Source: Otatea glauca (Eukaryota; Streptophyta; Magnoliopsida; Poales; Poaceae). Taken from it: a stretch of DNA of 64,000 bases. The position numbers and the translations under genes are program-made. Positions 54,994 to 64,000 of this stretch are shown here, one piece after another (positions within the stretch are counted from its first letter, which is position 1; each line of letters starts with the position of its first letter). The DNA lies in assembly GCA_036346275.1 (NCBI GenBank), contig CM070711.1, positions 64,953,078 through 65,017,077 of the forward strand, given 5' to 3'. The notes beneath the pieces are model-generated. The model was not told where the DNA came from. It saw only the letters and a list, made by a program, of their open reading frames with translations, and did not search any database.

Positions 54994-55400
54994 GTGTGTA
55001 TGCCTGTCCTTACATTTTTTCCCCAGTGAACTGCATTTCCATGTCATTGCCCATTGTTATATCATCAGTTATCATGAGCATTCCATATCATGCAATAATT
55101 AAGTAGATCATGTTTAATATGGAAAACTTGGTTTCGGTATGAATTTCATGTTCTGCATGATGCTGTTTTCTTAGAACAACCATTTCCCAAAGGTTGATTT
55201 TATCAGCTAATGAATGAGTGTAGGCATTAGTGTGTAGAGACTTGGTGATGCGAGTTAACATAGTTGCTACAAGAGCCCTTTGAGTGTGCAGGATACATAT
55301 CTTCTGAAACTTAAGATGTTATCTTACTACACCTTTTTGTGCATTGCAGTGCAGCTATTTCATAACCTGTAATCTCATTTGCAAGCTGTGAATATGTCAG

Positions 55401-55699
55401 GAAATGAAGAATCGAGGAGTAACCATCGAGAAGCTTCAGCTGCTGTCAGGGATTTATGGGGCTTTTCGGCCTGTTGTTCTCACTGCCCTAATGGGTGTGA
55501 GTGGGGCTGGAGTCTTTTCTGGAAGGAAGACTGGTGGATATATTGAAGGAGAAATCTATATATCTGGTTACCCTAAGAACCAAGCAACATTTGCAAGAAT
55601 ATCAGGGTACTGTGAGCAAAATGACATCCACTCCACGACTCCCTGCTCTTCTCTGCTTCCTTGAGTTTGCCTAAGGAGGTCACTGATCAAGAAAAGAAG
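55401..55699 (+). pseudogene. PDR pseudogene, NBD2 start lacking Walker A
   Basis: Reads LQLLSGIYGAFRPVVLTALM then GVSGAG followed immediately by VFSGRKTGGYIEGEI. The Walker A Lys-Thr-Thr segment and the next residues are gone (deletion near 55511). It continues SGYPKNQATFARISGYCEQN, then a second small deletion removes several residues before DSLLFSASLSLPKEVTDQEK. It ends at an AAG/GTTAG donor. Without Walker A this domain could not bind ATP normally. Confidence 0.94.
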
Positions 55700-55793
55700 G
55701 TTAGTTCTTCTGTTTACTGTATCGACTAGACAACTATCAACTTATTTCTGTAAGTAGTAACTTGTATGTTACCTCATCACAGTGTTTGAAGGC

Positions 55794-55826
55794 TATTTAT
55801 TTATTTATTTATTTATTTATTTATTT
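55794..55826. repeat. (TTTA)8 microsatellite
   Basis: About eight tandem ATTT units at the left edge of the Stowaway remnant. Confidence 0.95.
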
Positions 55827-56067
55827 GCGGGGGTGAATATAAGACTTGCATGCAGATGTACCTTGTCTTTTCCTACTATGCACTTATTTATTCTCTCTCC
55901 ACCATATGTATTTATTTATTATCACCCACATTCAGTATTCTCTCTCATCTTTCCGAGATAATTATGAGGGGTGTGTAAGTCATTTTTTTTGTACCTTTCT
56001 CAATTTCATCACCAGCTTAATCCTTGTGCAAAGTTAAAATACGCCTTATATTTCTCGGCGGAGGGAG
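55827..56067. mobile_element. Stowaway-like (Tc1/mariner) MITE, left tip lost
   Basis: The right end, reversed, reads CTCCCTCCGCCGAGAAATATAAG, with TA following the tip (56068-56069), the Stowaway signature. The left inner end (GAATATAAGAC) is present, but the outer CTCCCTCCG is absent, and the microsatellite sits in its place. It occupies the position where the signature/Walker B exon of NBD2 should be. Confidence 0.8.
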
Positions 56068-56117
56068 TACATAGTTTAGCTGACTGCTACTTTCTTCTAT
56101 GGCTGATTATTTTTCAG

Positions 56118-56589
56118 GCGGAACAAAGCATTAGTCAAAGAGCTGAGCAAGCCCCCTCCTGGTTCCAGCGACCTCTACTTCCCCACCCAGTACTCGCAGA
56201 GCACCTTTAGTCAGTTCAAACTCTGCCTCTAGAAGCAATGGTGGGCTTACTGGAGAAGCCCTGATTGCAACCTCGTCAGGGTTTTCTTTGCATTATTTGC
56301 TGCTGTAATGCTGGGGAATATATTTTGGAGGGTTGGCCTCAATATGTAGGTTTTTTGTCAGGCTAAGCTATTATGTGCAGTCATTGATTCTTTTCCTAAA
56401 TGTTTGTTATTTGGTGCAGGAATAATTCAACAGATCTTTTGAGCATCATCAGATCAATGTATGCTGCTGTGTTGTTTGTTGATTTTCAGAATTGTGTGTC
56501 TGTTCAACCCGTTGTTGCTGTGGAAAGGACTGTCTTTTACAGAGCAGGCAGCTGGAATGTACTCGGCCATACCCTATGCTCTAGCTCAG
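56118..56589 (+). pseudogene. PDR pseudogene, start of TMD2
   Basis: Exon 56118-56345 follows a TTTTCAG acceptor and reads NKALVKELSKPPPGSSDLYF, PTQYSQSTFSQFKLCL, a TAG at 56230-56232 (Trp in the family), then KQWWAYWRSPDCNLVRVFFA and FAAVMLGNIFWRVG. Exon 56420-56589 reads NSTDLLSIIRSMYAAVLFVD and VSVQPVVAVERTVFYR, then loses the frame through a small deletion before MYSAIPYALAQ. The donor GTCTGT follows. Confidence 0.93.
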
Positions 56590-56660
56590 GTCTGTAATAT
56601 TAATTGGCAGTTCAACTAAACTCAAAATACCTTAATCCCTTACAATGTCATGTCAAATAA

Positions 56661-59600
56661 TGTGGCGACCCGCATAATCAACCCCCGGTAACAACTGTCA
56701 CCTAGAGTTAATTATACGGATCTCAGCACAGTAACTAGCAAAACATCAGACATTCTGATGCTTTATTAGTTACTACACTGTGTACAGAGTATTGCAGCAG
56801 AACAATAATTAGAGACTCATAAATGGAAGCTTTATTTTATTCCATTAGCCACGCAAAGTCTCTTCCATACCTTATCTTACACAAATACATAATACAGCAA
56901 AAGACACTAAACCTCCTATTTCCTGCCGCATGGCTAGCGCCTGGCTGACTAGCACGGGGATAGGGCCGGCTATTACTACTACTCCTCCTGATAGTAGTAG
57001 TAGTAACCGTCCTCCGGTAGATCCTGCTCATGCGAAGGATCCTCCACCCAGGCCTCGGAGGATGATCCATGGATCTCACCGTCTAAGCAAGGGGAGGGTT
57101 AAGCAAGGGTGAGTACTAAGTACTCAGCAAGCAATAATAAATATGAATGCAGTAGATGTTTTTCAAAATACCCAATTTTCCTATACAACTCCACCTACAA
57201 CCCTTCTCCTTCCAAAATACCCTTTTTCTAAAGAATAGACTTTAGTTTTAAAGGTTGCCAGTTTTATATTTCTAAAAGACACTACTAATAATGAGTATGA
57301 CTTCGTAGTCTCTAATCCAAGAGACGGCTTGAATTCAAGATTTTACCTCGTGAGTTTGCACCACTTTACCCACAGTGACACCCACAAGAGATGCCCTAAC
57401 GTTTATCCTATTCCAGTATTAGTTCTCCACCTCAGCCGAGTATGGGGTACACCATCCCTAGGTTACCCCACCTCTCATACTGCTTGTACTCTAGCATCCT
57501 CGCCAAGAAGATCTGCACTCGCATCCCGCCAAGAGCACTCCATCGGGCTTCAAATATACCGCCCCAACCAACTCCTTTCCAGTCCCCCAGGTCATACCCA
57601 GCATTTCCAAAGACGACTATACATTCTTACCCATTGTGGAGAAACTAATACCATCCTAGAACAACCTTTTACGACCGATTTCACACAATCGTGGTTGGCA
57701 CCAAATTACGACCCATTGCTCGTAATTAGTTTGTTATTTAACCTTATATGCTAGCCTCCTCTAGAGGACCCCACCGGCGACCACCTCCTCATCGGCGTCC
57801 TCTACCCTTCCATTTAACACACACCAACACATTATCCACATATACCTTCCCATCAACCCTTCCAACCATTCATTTTCCAATTCCTCTATCAAACCATCCA
57901 TTCCATCAACTCACACTTCCAATTTACAATTTTCATTCAGAAGATAATTTTCAATGCAGTGATGATACCATAATTCATAAAACAGTAAAACATTTAATAA
58001 AAATATGATCAAAGGAAATGCTTGCCTGGAATAGACTCGGAATGTTCGGCCTCGCTCGAAAATAGGTTCAAGTCTATCTGCAGGTTCTGATCTGGTCCTG
58101 AAATTATATTACATTAATCTACAGCATTTTATTAATATGAGTAGCATTTCCAATCTTTCAGTTTCAGTAGTTTTATCAATTTAGCAAATTTGGTATTCAT
58201 GTTTTTACATGCATGCACTACACTGACATTTATATTTCTTTTGCATGCCTAATGCACTTATTGATGCTAATGATGACTGCATGCAGGTACTGTTTCCATT
58301 TTCCCTTCTCCCATTCACTTATTTTGTTTCTTGCTTTTCTTCTATTCTTTCCTTTCCTGCCCTTGCTACTTTACTGCCACTTATTCTTTCCTTCTGTCTC
58401 TTATCCATCTCAGCCGAAGCCTTCTTGGCTTCTGGCCGAAATTTTGCTGGCCTTAACTATTCAATTTTCCTCACTCCACTTCTCTGGACTACTGCTTGGA
58501 TACTACTCTCCCTTAGCTTTTCATTCAACTGCCACTCTCCTGGCTGAGAGTCATTTCTCTATTTCTCCTTCTACTACTTCCTCTCTCTAACTGGCTACTC
58601 CCCTAGCCAAGTCTAATGCATGCACATGAGTTAACCCTAGCTCATGCAGAAAAGGAAAGTTTCTGTGTTTTCTTTGGTTTTTGAGTGCTCTCTAATCTTG
58701 ATCCACTGATTTTTGGTTTCTTGAGGCAAGATCACAGGTAAGGGTCAATGATAGAAATGGGTTTGAGCTCTAGGTTGGGTGGCGAGGATGTTGGTACTAG
58801 CTAGCTAGGGCGCTCCTCGCGAGCTACCGGGACTCAAACTATTTGAGACCAAGGTCAGTGATGATTCTAAATACTGAGACCTTTCTTTTCTTCTACTACT
58901 TTACTACTGCTGGCAGCATGTACTTACTTTGGATCCTGCTGTTTTGCTGGCTTTGGAAAGAGAGTGAAGTTCAGGTTGAGGTAGAGGAAGTAGAGGAAGT
59001 CGATCTCTTCCTTGCAGCTCGATTTCCTCCTCCTAGCTCCTTGATCTTCTTCTCCCTGGTTGGCTTCACCTCCTGGCTGCTTGCTGCGTTCTTGCTCTTT
59101 GGTTCGGTTTCTTTGGTTGGATGGCTGTGAATGGCTTGCTGCTAGAAATGAGAAACTTGGGTTCTTGCTGCCTTGGATATGGCTGTAAGGTAGAAGGAAA
59201 AGAGGAGGGCTGTGCTGCCTTGGTTGTAAACTAGAAATGGAAATGAACCCTCTCTGGTTTTGGGGGTAAGCAAGAAGGGGGCAGCACTCTTACCTTGCTG
59301 CCTTGCTTGCTGGTTTCGGCTGGAAAAGAATGGACACTGGAAGCTGTACTTGACTCTGGCTTTGGGAGATAAAGCAATGGCAGCATCATACCCTGCTGCC
59401 TTGTTTGTATCGACACAGCAGCTGTAGAATTTGCTGAGATGAGGCACTCTCTTCAATGCAGCCTTGGCCTTATCTCTCATTGCAGCACTGACTTACTATT
59501 TACCTTTACTGTTTTACTTCTTACTACTTCACCATATTACTAGATTACTTTTCCCTTAACTGCAGGTAATACTTCCTTTTACTACTGCACCTTATCACTT

Positions 59601-59834
59601 TTACTGATTCATCCACTTACCAAATTACTGCTTTACTGAATTACCATATTTCTTTTATTCTCTCACACCCATACTGCCATACCACTTGATGCTTCCAGAT
59701 AGCATACATGCAATGCTTATGACTGGTTCCCTAATGCTCATGTCAAAAAAAAATGATTACTAATGATGATGCTAATGCTATGGTTATTTTTAATGATGCA
59801 TGACAAATGGGGAGTTAAGGGGAGGGTCCTCACA
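56661..59834 (-). mobile_element. 3.2-kb solo LTR in a PDR intron
   Basis: Ends TGTGGCGACCC and GGGTCCTCACA form near-perfect 11-bp inverted repeats, flanked by a perfect 5-bp duplication AATAA (56656-56660, 59835-59839). There is no gag-pol, so this is a solo LTR left by recombination between two LTRs. It carries the palindrome GAGTACTAAGTACTC (57111-57125), also present in the 21505 LTR, and a hairpin of TACTACTACT/AGTAGTAGTA (about 56972-57006). Open frames inside have no domain. A long-LTR gypsy origin and minus orientation are likely but inferred. Confidence 0.9.
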
Positions 59835-59964
59835 AATAATTCATTGTGTAAGATTTACAACAAAAGGGCACTTAGCTGAAATGAAACATGAAAGCATTTG
59901 TATAGCTACATATGACTGTTTTGTAGCATTTGAAACATCGATCCATTGAATTCTGTCTGTTCAG

Positions 59965-60553
59965 GTTGTTGTGGAGATAACATATGTGTTCGTTGAGTTT
60001 GCCATTTACACTCTTATCGTCTACTCGATGATGTCTTCCAGTGGACACCAGCAAAGTTCTTCTGGTTCTATGTTTCATTATTCACCTTCCTCTATTTCAC
60101 TTACTACGGCATGACGACTGTCTCCATATCACCATACTATCAAGTTGCTTCCATATTTGCTGCTGCCTTCCACTCCCTCTTTAATCTCTTCTCATGGTTC
60201 TTCATCCTAAGATCGGTGAGTCACTTTTTGGCCTTCTCCAATCAACTTTTAAGAACTCCGAATCTCTTGCGGTGCAATTTCTGTCAAAGTCAATCCAATT
60301 CATGCCTTTCTCAGAAAAACCCAAAATGATGGGTTTGTACTATTGGTTTTGCCCGGTGGAATGGACGGTTTACGGGCTGATTGTGTCACAATATGGAGAT
60401 TTGGAGAATTTTATCAAGGTGCCTGGCCAACCCGATAAGCAAGTCAGACCTTTCATCAAAGACTACTTTGGATATGACCCGGACTTCATGGGCGTCGTAG
60501 CAGCTGTGCTGGCTGGCTTTACTGTCTGCATAAAGGTCTTCAATTTCCAATAA
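59965..60553 (+). pseudogene. PDR pseudogene, end of TMD2 and C-terminus
   Basis: Exon 59965-60215 follows a TTCAG acceptor and reads VVVEITYVFVEFAIYTLIVY. A lost base near 60037 shifts the frame before WTPAKFFWFYVSLFTFLYFT and YYGMTTVSISPYYQVASIF. It ends at a GTGAG donor. The last exon 60315-60553 reads YYWFCPVEWTVYGLIVSQYG, VPGQPDKQVRPFIKDYFGYD and FMGVVAAVLAGFTV. It then skips the usual FFAFMYAY-like stretch and ends IKVFNFQ-stop, close to the normal PDR C-terminus. Confidence 0.94.
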
Positions 60554-60915
60554 AGGTAGAAAATGTAAGACTCCATTTGTCGTGTCGATTGATATGTGCA
60601 TTGCCGTTTGCTTGTAAGTTTTAGTGCTAATTTTCGCAGGTATATCCGTATATGCATCTATCCTGGGCTTGCACCCATGAGTGGCTGCCGCTGAAGCGAG
60701 GAACTTAAGGCTCTCGCCTAAACCTTTTGTGCTTAAGGCTATTGTAAATAGAACCGTGAAAAGATAAAGAACCAAGGTTACATACAAAATTTGCGCGGTC
60801 CGAATTTGACCGTCCCAACGTGCGATAGAAGTAGTTAGTGTTAGCGTGTGCTGTTTAGGCCTCAGGATGACATACAAAATGTTAATATAAAATGTTGGGC
60901 AGTCAGTAATCAAAA
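60554..60915. other. Spacer between PDR end and tRNA gene
   Basis: Probably the former 3' untranslated region of the pseudogene and spacer; no other gene seen. Confidence 0.4.
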
Positions 60916-60988
60916 GCCCGTCTAGCTCAGTTGGTAGAGCGCAAGGCTCTTAACCTTGTGGTCGTGGGTTCGAGCCCCACGGTGGGCG
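60916..60988 (+). tRNA. tRNA-Lys (anticodon CTT)
   Basis: A 73-nt cloverleaf with no intron. The acceptor stem pairs GCCCGTC with the 3' strand; the D arm holds the A-box-like TAGCTCAGTTGG; the anticodon stem CAAGG/CCTTG encloses the loop CTCTTAA with anticodon CTT at 60949-60951. The T arm contains the B-box GGTTCGAGCCC. An upstream CAA motif (60911-60913) is typical of plant tRNA genes, and T-runs (about 60995-61000 and 61004-61013) provide Pol III termination. It reads AAG lysine codons. All visible positions look intact, so it is probably functional and is the only intact host gene seen. Confidence 0.98.
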
Positions 60989-60993
60989 TTAGA

Positions 60994-61013
60994 AATTTTT
61001 GTTGTTTTTTTTT
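60994..61013 (+). terminator. Pol III T-tract terminator of tRNA-Lys
   Basis: Two T-runs within 25 bases of the tRNA end. Confidence 0.7.
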
Positions 61014-61717
61014 ATCAGTCAGTAGAAGTTATTGGATCACATCTTCAGAATTTTAAGCTTTCTTCGATCCATCCCTAGAGAAACTCGCATGTTCGCTAAT
61101 TTTGTATAAGTATTTCTTTGTCAAATTATATGTGAATCGGATTCAAGTAGCAGCAGGATGTGTAACGAAAGCTCCACCCATTTGTCACTGGCAATCTGAA
61201 TCTGATCGCTCTTGTAAGGAAACGGATGGACACCTGCACACCCCGATAGCTATAATCAAAGGAAGAGCAAGGACCGCAGCATCTTCTCCCCGTGCCAGGA
61301 AGCAAAACACGTGAGTGAATAACGTTACGTACAAACTCTCTCAATAAAAAAAACCTACGAACGATAAATCGTTTACATCTGGTGCTACATCAAAAGCTCG
61401 AAAGTTGGAACAATATTTTCAACAGCACACACACGATTTATTACTGTTCTTCAAGACCGTGCAAGCAACGCAACTAGCCATTCCCAGCCACCACTCCGCC
61501 ACTGGACAGGAATCGCACGAGCATTCGAGCGAGATTTTTTCACTAGCCATCGCATGGTGCAGGCACATCAAACTAACCTGCCGGCTAATCATCCTCTCGC
61601 CGGCGCACAACTCGCACAAAACTTACACCGCCGCTCACAAACCGCGCACAAGCCAAAAGCAAACGAGGCACCGATACATGGCTGAGAAGTATAATAACAA
61701 AGCTCACTGATTACTTC
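61014..61717. other. Unassigned spacer
   Basis: No gene or element recognised. The frame at 61405-61710 has no domain. Confidence 0.45.
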
Positions 61718-62058
61718 ACTCTCATCTATATTATCTAGAGTAAACAATAAAGTTAGCTTATACAATAACTATCTCTAAAAGTTGTCTCTAGAAAACCATT
61801 AAAGCATTTAATTTGGGCATTCAATACTAACTTCATCTTTGTGGCTATTGGCAAAATACTAATTTCAATACTAACAGTCGCTCGCGCCGGATCCAACATC
61901 AACTTTTAGCCAACGATAGCAACTATTTTTCCATGCGATGTTGGTTACTAAATAAGAGCTGGTTCTTTTCTCTCTCCTCTTTTCTCATTCTTTGACGTAG
62001 GACAAAGCTGATGTATCCATACTAATAGTAAGCTGAGGTGGTCTTATTGAATATGCCC
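61718..62058. mobile_element. Second copy of the 4770 MITE
   Basis: Aligns with 4810-5130 over most of its length (for example ATTTAATTTG, CTATTGGCAAAA, ACAGTCGCTCG, TTTTCTCTCTCCTC). The terminal GGTACAATA/TATTGTACC is decayed to TAAACAATA and TATTGAATA. Boundaries are approximate. Confidence 0.6.
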
Positions 62059-62738
62059 TCGTAGCCTGGAGCAGGAAACGAACGTGTGGCGCGACGGCAA
62101 GGCCGACGCCCGACTAGTATATGTTTGGATCAATACGGTTACGGTACCGTGGTATGAACCATTTCGCCAACTAAAACATTGTTGTTGAAATCATCAAAAA
62201 GAGAGAAATCAATTTCTTGTAGTATTGCATCTATATTTCGACAATATTACCTTTGGTACTCACTGTTTGAGTGAGCCGTTTGTGAGCACGATATTTTTAA
62301 ATTATTAGACCTCTAATTGATTTAATTGCAGTTAGCATTGATTAGTTTTTTACATTACAAAATCTAGCTCAATTGTTAAACTTATTTAAATTAATCGTTT
62401 AATAAGTATTTCCAGAAAAAAGAATAAAAAAAACATCAATATTTGCACTAAATCTTTAGAACTCTTAAAATGAATTTCAGACATTTCATTATTCATCCAA
62501 AGCTGCAACAGCCAGCCAAGGGCGTAGCCAGCGAGTAGGTTTGATTGGGCTCGAGCCCACTCTCTAATGCCGGTAACCCCCATCCCCCGTTGTCTTTGTA
62601 GTTGTAATTTCAATACCATGTACTAGTATATATTTTATGTGAGAAAATGAGATAGAGAAAGTTATATGTTTAAAGAATGACATTGTGAAAATTTGTATGT
62701 CAATTGTCATTGCGACATGATCTCTATATACGAAATAT
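62059..62738. other. Unassigned AT-rich DNA
   Basis: Contains GGGCGTAGCCAG and GGCTCGAGCCC (about 62519-62561), phrases often met at plant transposon edges, but no element could be delimited. The last 8 bases are the left duplication of the next element. Confidence 0.4.
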
Positions 62739-63265
62739 CAAGGTTTTAAATTGCGATTTTCGCAGCTTTGCGGCAAGGTCTCAAAAAAGCTACAGCAATT
62801 ATCGTGGAAGCTATCTTTCATCGTATTTTTAGTATTAAATTTTAAAATAAATAAATATATATATAATGTAAATCAAGTCTGGAATCAACAAACATACTAA
62901 TACATGTCCAAAAGATCACAAATGATAACTATATCTTAGTATTCTAAACAAGTACTTAATTATGAATGTTGGATTATTGAAAAGGGCGAGACGAGGACTT
63001 TTACTTTGTTTTCTCATAGTTCAATCTTATAAGAGATGCATTTGGGCCTTTTAGTAACGTTGGATTTTAAAATGGACCCAATGTTTTGGCCTATGGGTAC
63101 TGATGTAGGATAGCGGAGCTATCGCTAGCTATAAGCTACGTTAAATAGCGGAGTTATTGCTAACTCTAGCGTTTGTAGCTAATATAGTGGAGCATTGACC
63201 CGTAGCTTTGCTTTTGAGGTCCAAAAAAGATATAACGCAGCTATAGCTACCTATTTAGAACACTG
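62739..63265. mobile_element. Non-autonomous hAT-like element
   Basis: A 527-bp element with ends CAAGGTTTTAAAT and (reversed) CAGTGTTCTAAAT, flanked by 8-bp CGAAATAT (62731-62738) and CAAAATAT (63266-63273), one G/A difference. Its interior repeats AGCTATAGCTA/TAGCGGAGCTAT motifs in both orientations. It shares the CAAGG..TAAAT end type with the 9019-10123 element. Confidence 0.85.
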
Positions 63266-64000
63266 CAAAATATGATTATTTGAGGATGAATGTATGAATG
63301 GAGGACTATCCAACTAAGAAACTAACACTGAGTGGAATTGAGAGAATGAATTTGCTTCCTTTGTCTATCAAATTTCAGGATTGATTTTAATCTAAAACTA
63401 TTGTGATTGTGAACTTCATACGCATGATGCATAAATCAATTTGTTTGTGACGAATTGGCCATATTTAGGCATTTTTTTGGATAAAATTTTGTCCTACGTT
63501 CGTCGCTGCCAGTAGGAAAGGATCGTGATCTTTTGTGCCAGCACAGGCTGTGATGGTGTCAACCATGCATGTGTCGATCTACGGTATGGACGCAGGCGGC
63601 AGGGAAGCTTTGGTCTACGAGCCCATCATCTATTTTTATCGAAGCTTCGCTACTACAGCCATGCCAAAAGAAAGCTAGGATGCGTAATGACTTCTTAAGA
63701 AAAACTACATCCACCAACTACAACAGAAAGCCAAATCAACTTTTCAGAAAAGCTACATCTCCCCAAACATGGCTTATATGTTATATTTGATCCTACAACA
63801 ATGTATTTGGAGTAATATTACAAGTGAAATTTGATTGCATATAATTAAACATATATATACTTATAAATATATATTATTATATTAAACTCCAGAATGGTAT
63901 GTCAGTATGGACCGGTATCGAAATATACTATTCCATGTGCCAAACCAGTATGGCCTATGGAATGGCATTAAATATGTCAATTTTAGTCCGTAGAGTGGCT
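63266..64000. other. Unassigned right edge with Tourist-like fragment
   Basis: The segment 63610-63775 contains CAGAAAAGCTACATCTCCCC followed by AAACATGGC and matches the Tourist-like fragment near 13370. The rest is AT-rich. The last 120 bases repeat GGTAT/ATACC-type words and run off the window. Confidence 0.4.

Larger units (their letters stand above)
19259..60553 (+). pseudogene. PDR/ABCG transporter pseudogene, split by elements
   Basis: Six separate stretches on the plus strand line up, in order, with the second half of a plant full-size ABCG (pleiotropic drug resistance) transporter. Such proteins are plasma-membrane ATP-driven exporters built as NBD1-TMD1-NBD2-TMD2. Present are the NBD1/TMD1 linker and part of TMD1 (19259-19966, 21396-21504), the end of TMD1 and linker (54285-54993), a piece of NBD2 (55401-55699) and TMD2 (56118-56589, 59965-60553). 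Most retain plausible splice sites. NBD1 and everything upstream is missing. Walker A of NBD2 is deleted and the signature/Walker B exon is absent. In-frame stops occur at 19725, 54296 and 56230, with frameshifts near 19898, 54930 and 60037. Inserted elements stretch the remnant to 41 kb. It cannot encode a working pump, even if some indels are consensus errors. Confidence 0.93.

Noticed and set aside
57329..59480. Open frames of 100-141 codons inside the solo LTR
   Set aside because: They lie within a duplication-flanked LTR, are compositionally biased and lack any domain.

Overview
This is nuclear DNA of a flowering plant, almost certainly a grass. The evidence is a plant-type tRNA-Lys gene, fragments of a plant PDR-type ABC transporter, Tourist-like and Stowaway-like MITEs, a Tat-lineage Ty3/gypsy element and a Sirevirus-like Copia element. 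Intact host genes are almost absent. I can support one tRNA gene and one broken multi-exon transporter gene; most of the rest is mobile DNA or unassigned AT-rich sequence. Window 1-5.6 kb is mostly unassigned, with a MITE at 4770-5135.

From 5.6 to 14.4 kb lies a dense cluster of non-autonomous elements. It holds six hAT-like elements, five with perfect 8-bp target duplications and one with a diverged duplication. It also holds one Tourist/Harbinger element with a TTA duplication and a 1.5-kb non-autonomous LTR element. From 15.2 to about 16.6 kb is a 5'-end fragment (LTR, primer site, start of gag) of a minus-strand gypsy element.

From 19.26 to 60.55 kb are the scattered remains of the second half of a plus-strand PDR/ABCG transporter gene. 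It is interrupted by a Copia fragment and a SMART/TRIM-like miniature element (about 20.07-21.40 kb), then by a 32.8-kb nest (21.5-54.3 kb). The nest contains an LTR, a 15.2-kb Tat-type gypsy element (25189-40354, duplication ATACC) and an 11.3-kb gag-only Copia element (42609-53930, duplication GCCAC). Downstream come a Stowaway MITE and a 3.2-kb solo LTR (56661-59834, duplication AATAA) in what look like introns. The pseudogene has lost its first half, Walker A and the signature/Walker B part of its second ATPase domain, and carries several stops and frameshifts.

The gypsy element carries gag-pol with two RNase H-like regions. It also has a long 3' region with two antisense transcription units, each preceded by a TATA box, separated by about 19 copies of an 82-bp tandem repeat. 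The Copia element has near-identical 2.5-kb LTRs rich in TCCGGA palindromes. It encodes only Gag with two zinc knuckles and has no protease, integrase or reverse transcriptase. A tRNA-Lys(CTT) gene lies 363 bp beyond the pseudogene. The last 3 kb holds a second copy of the 4770 MITE, another hAT-like element and unassigned AT-rich DNA. Many differences between the two Copia LTRs are single-base losses in short C/G or T runs, so some frameshifts reported here may be consensus errors and not biology.
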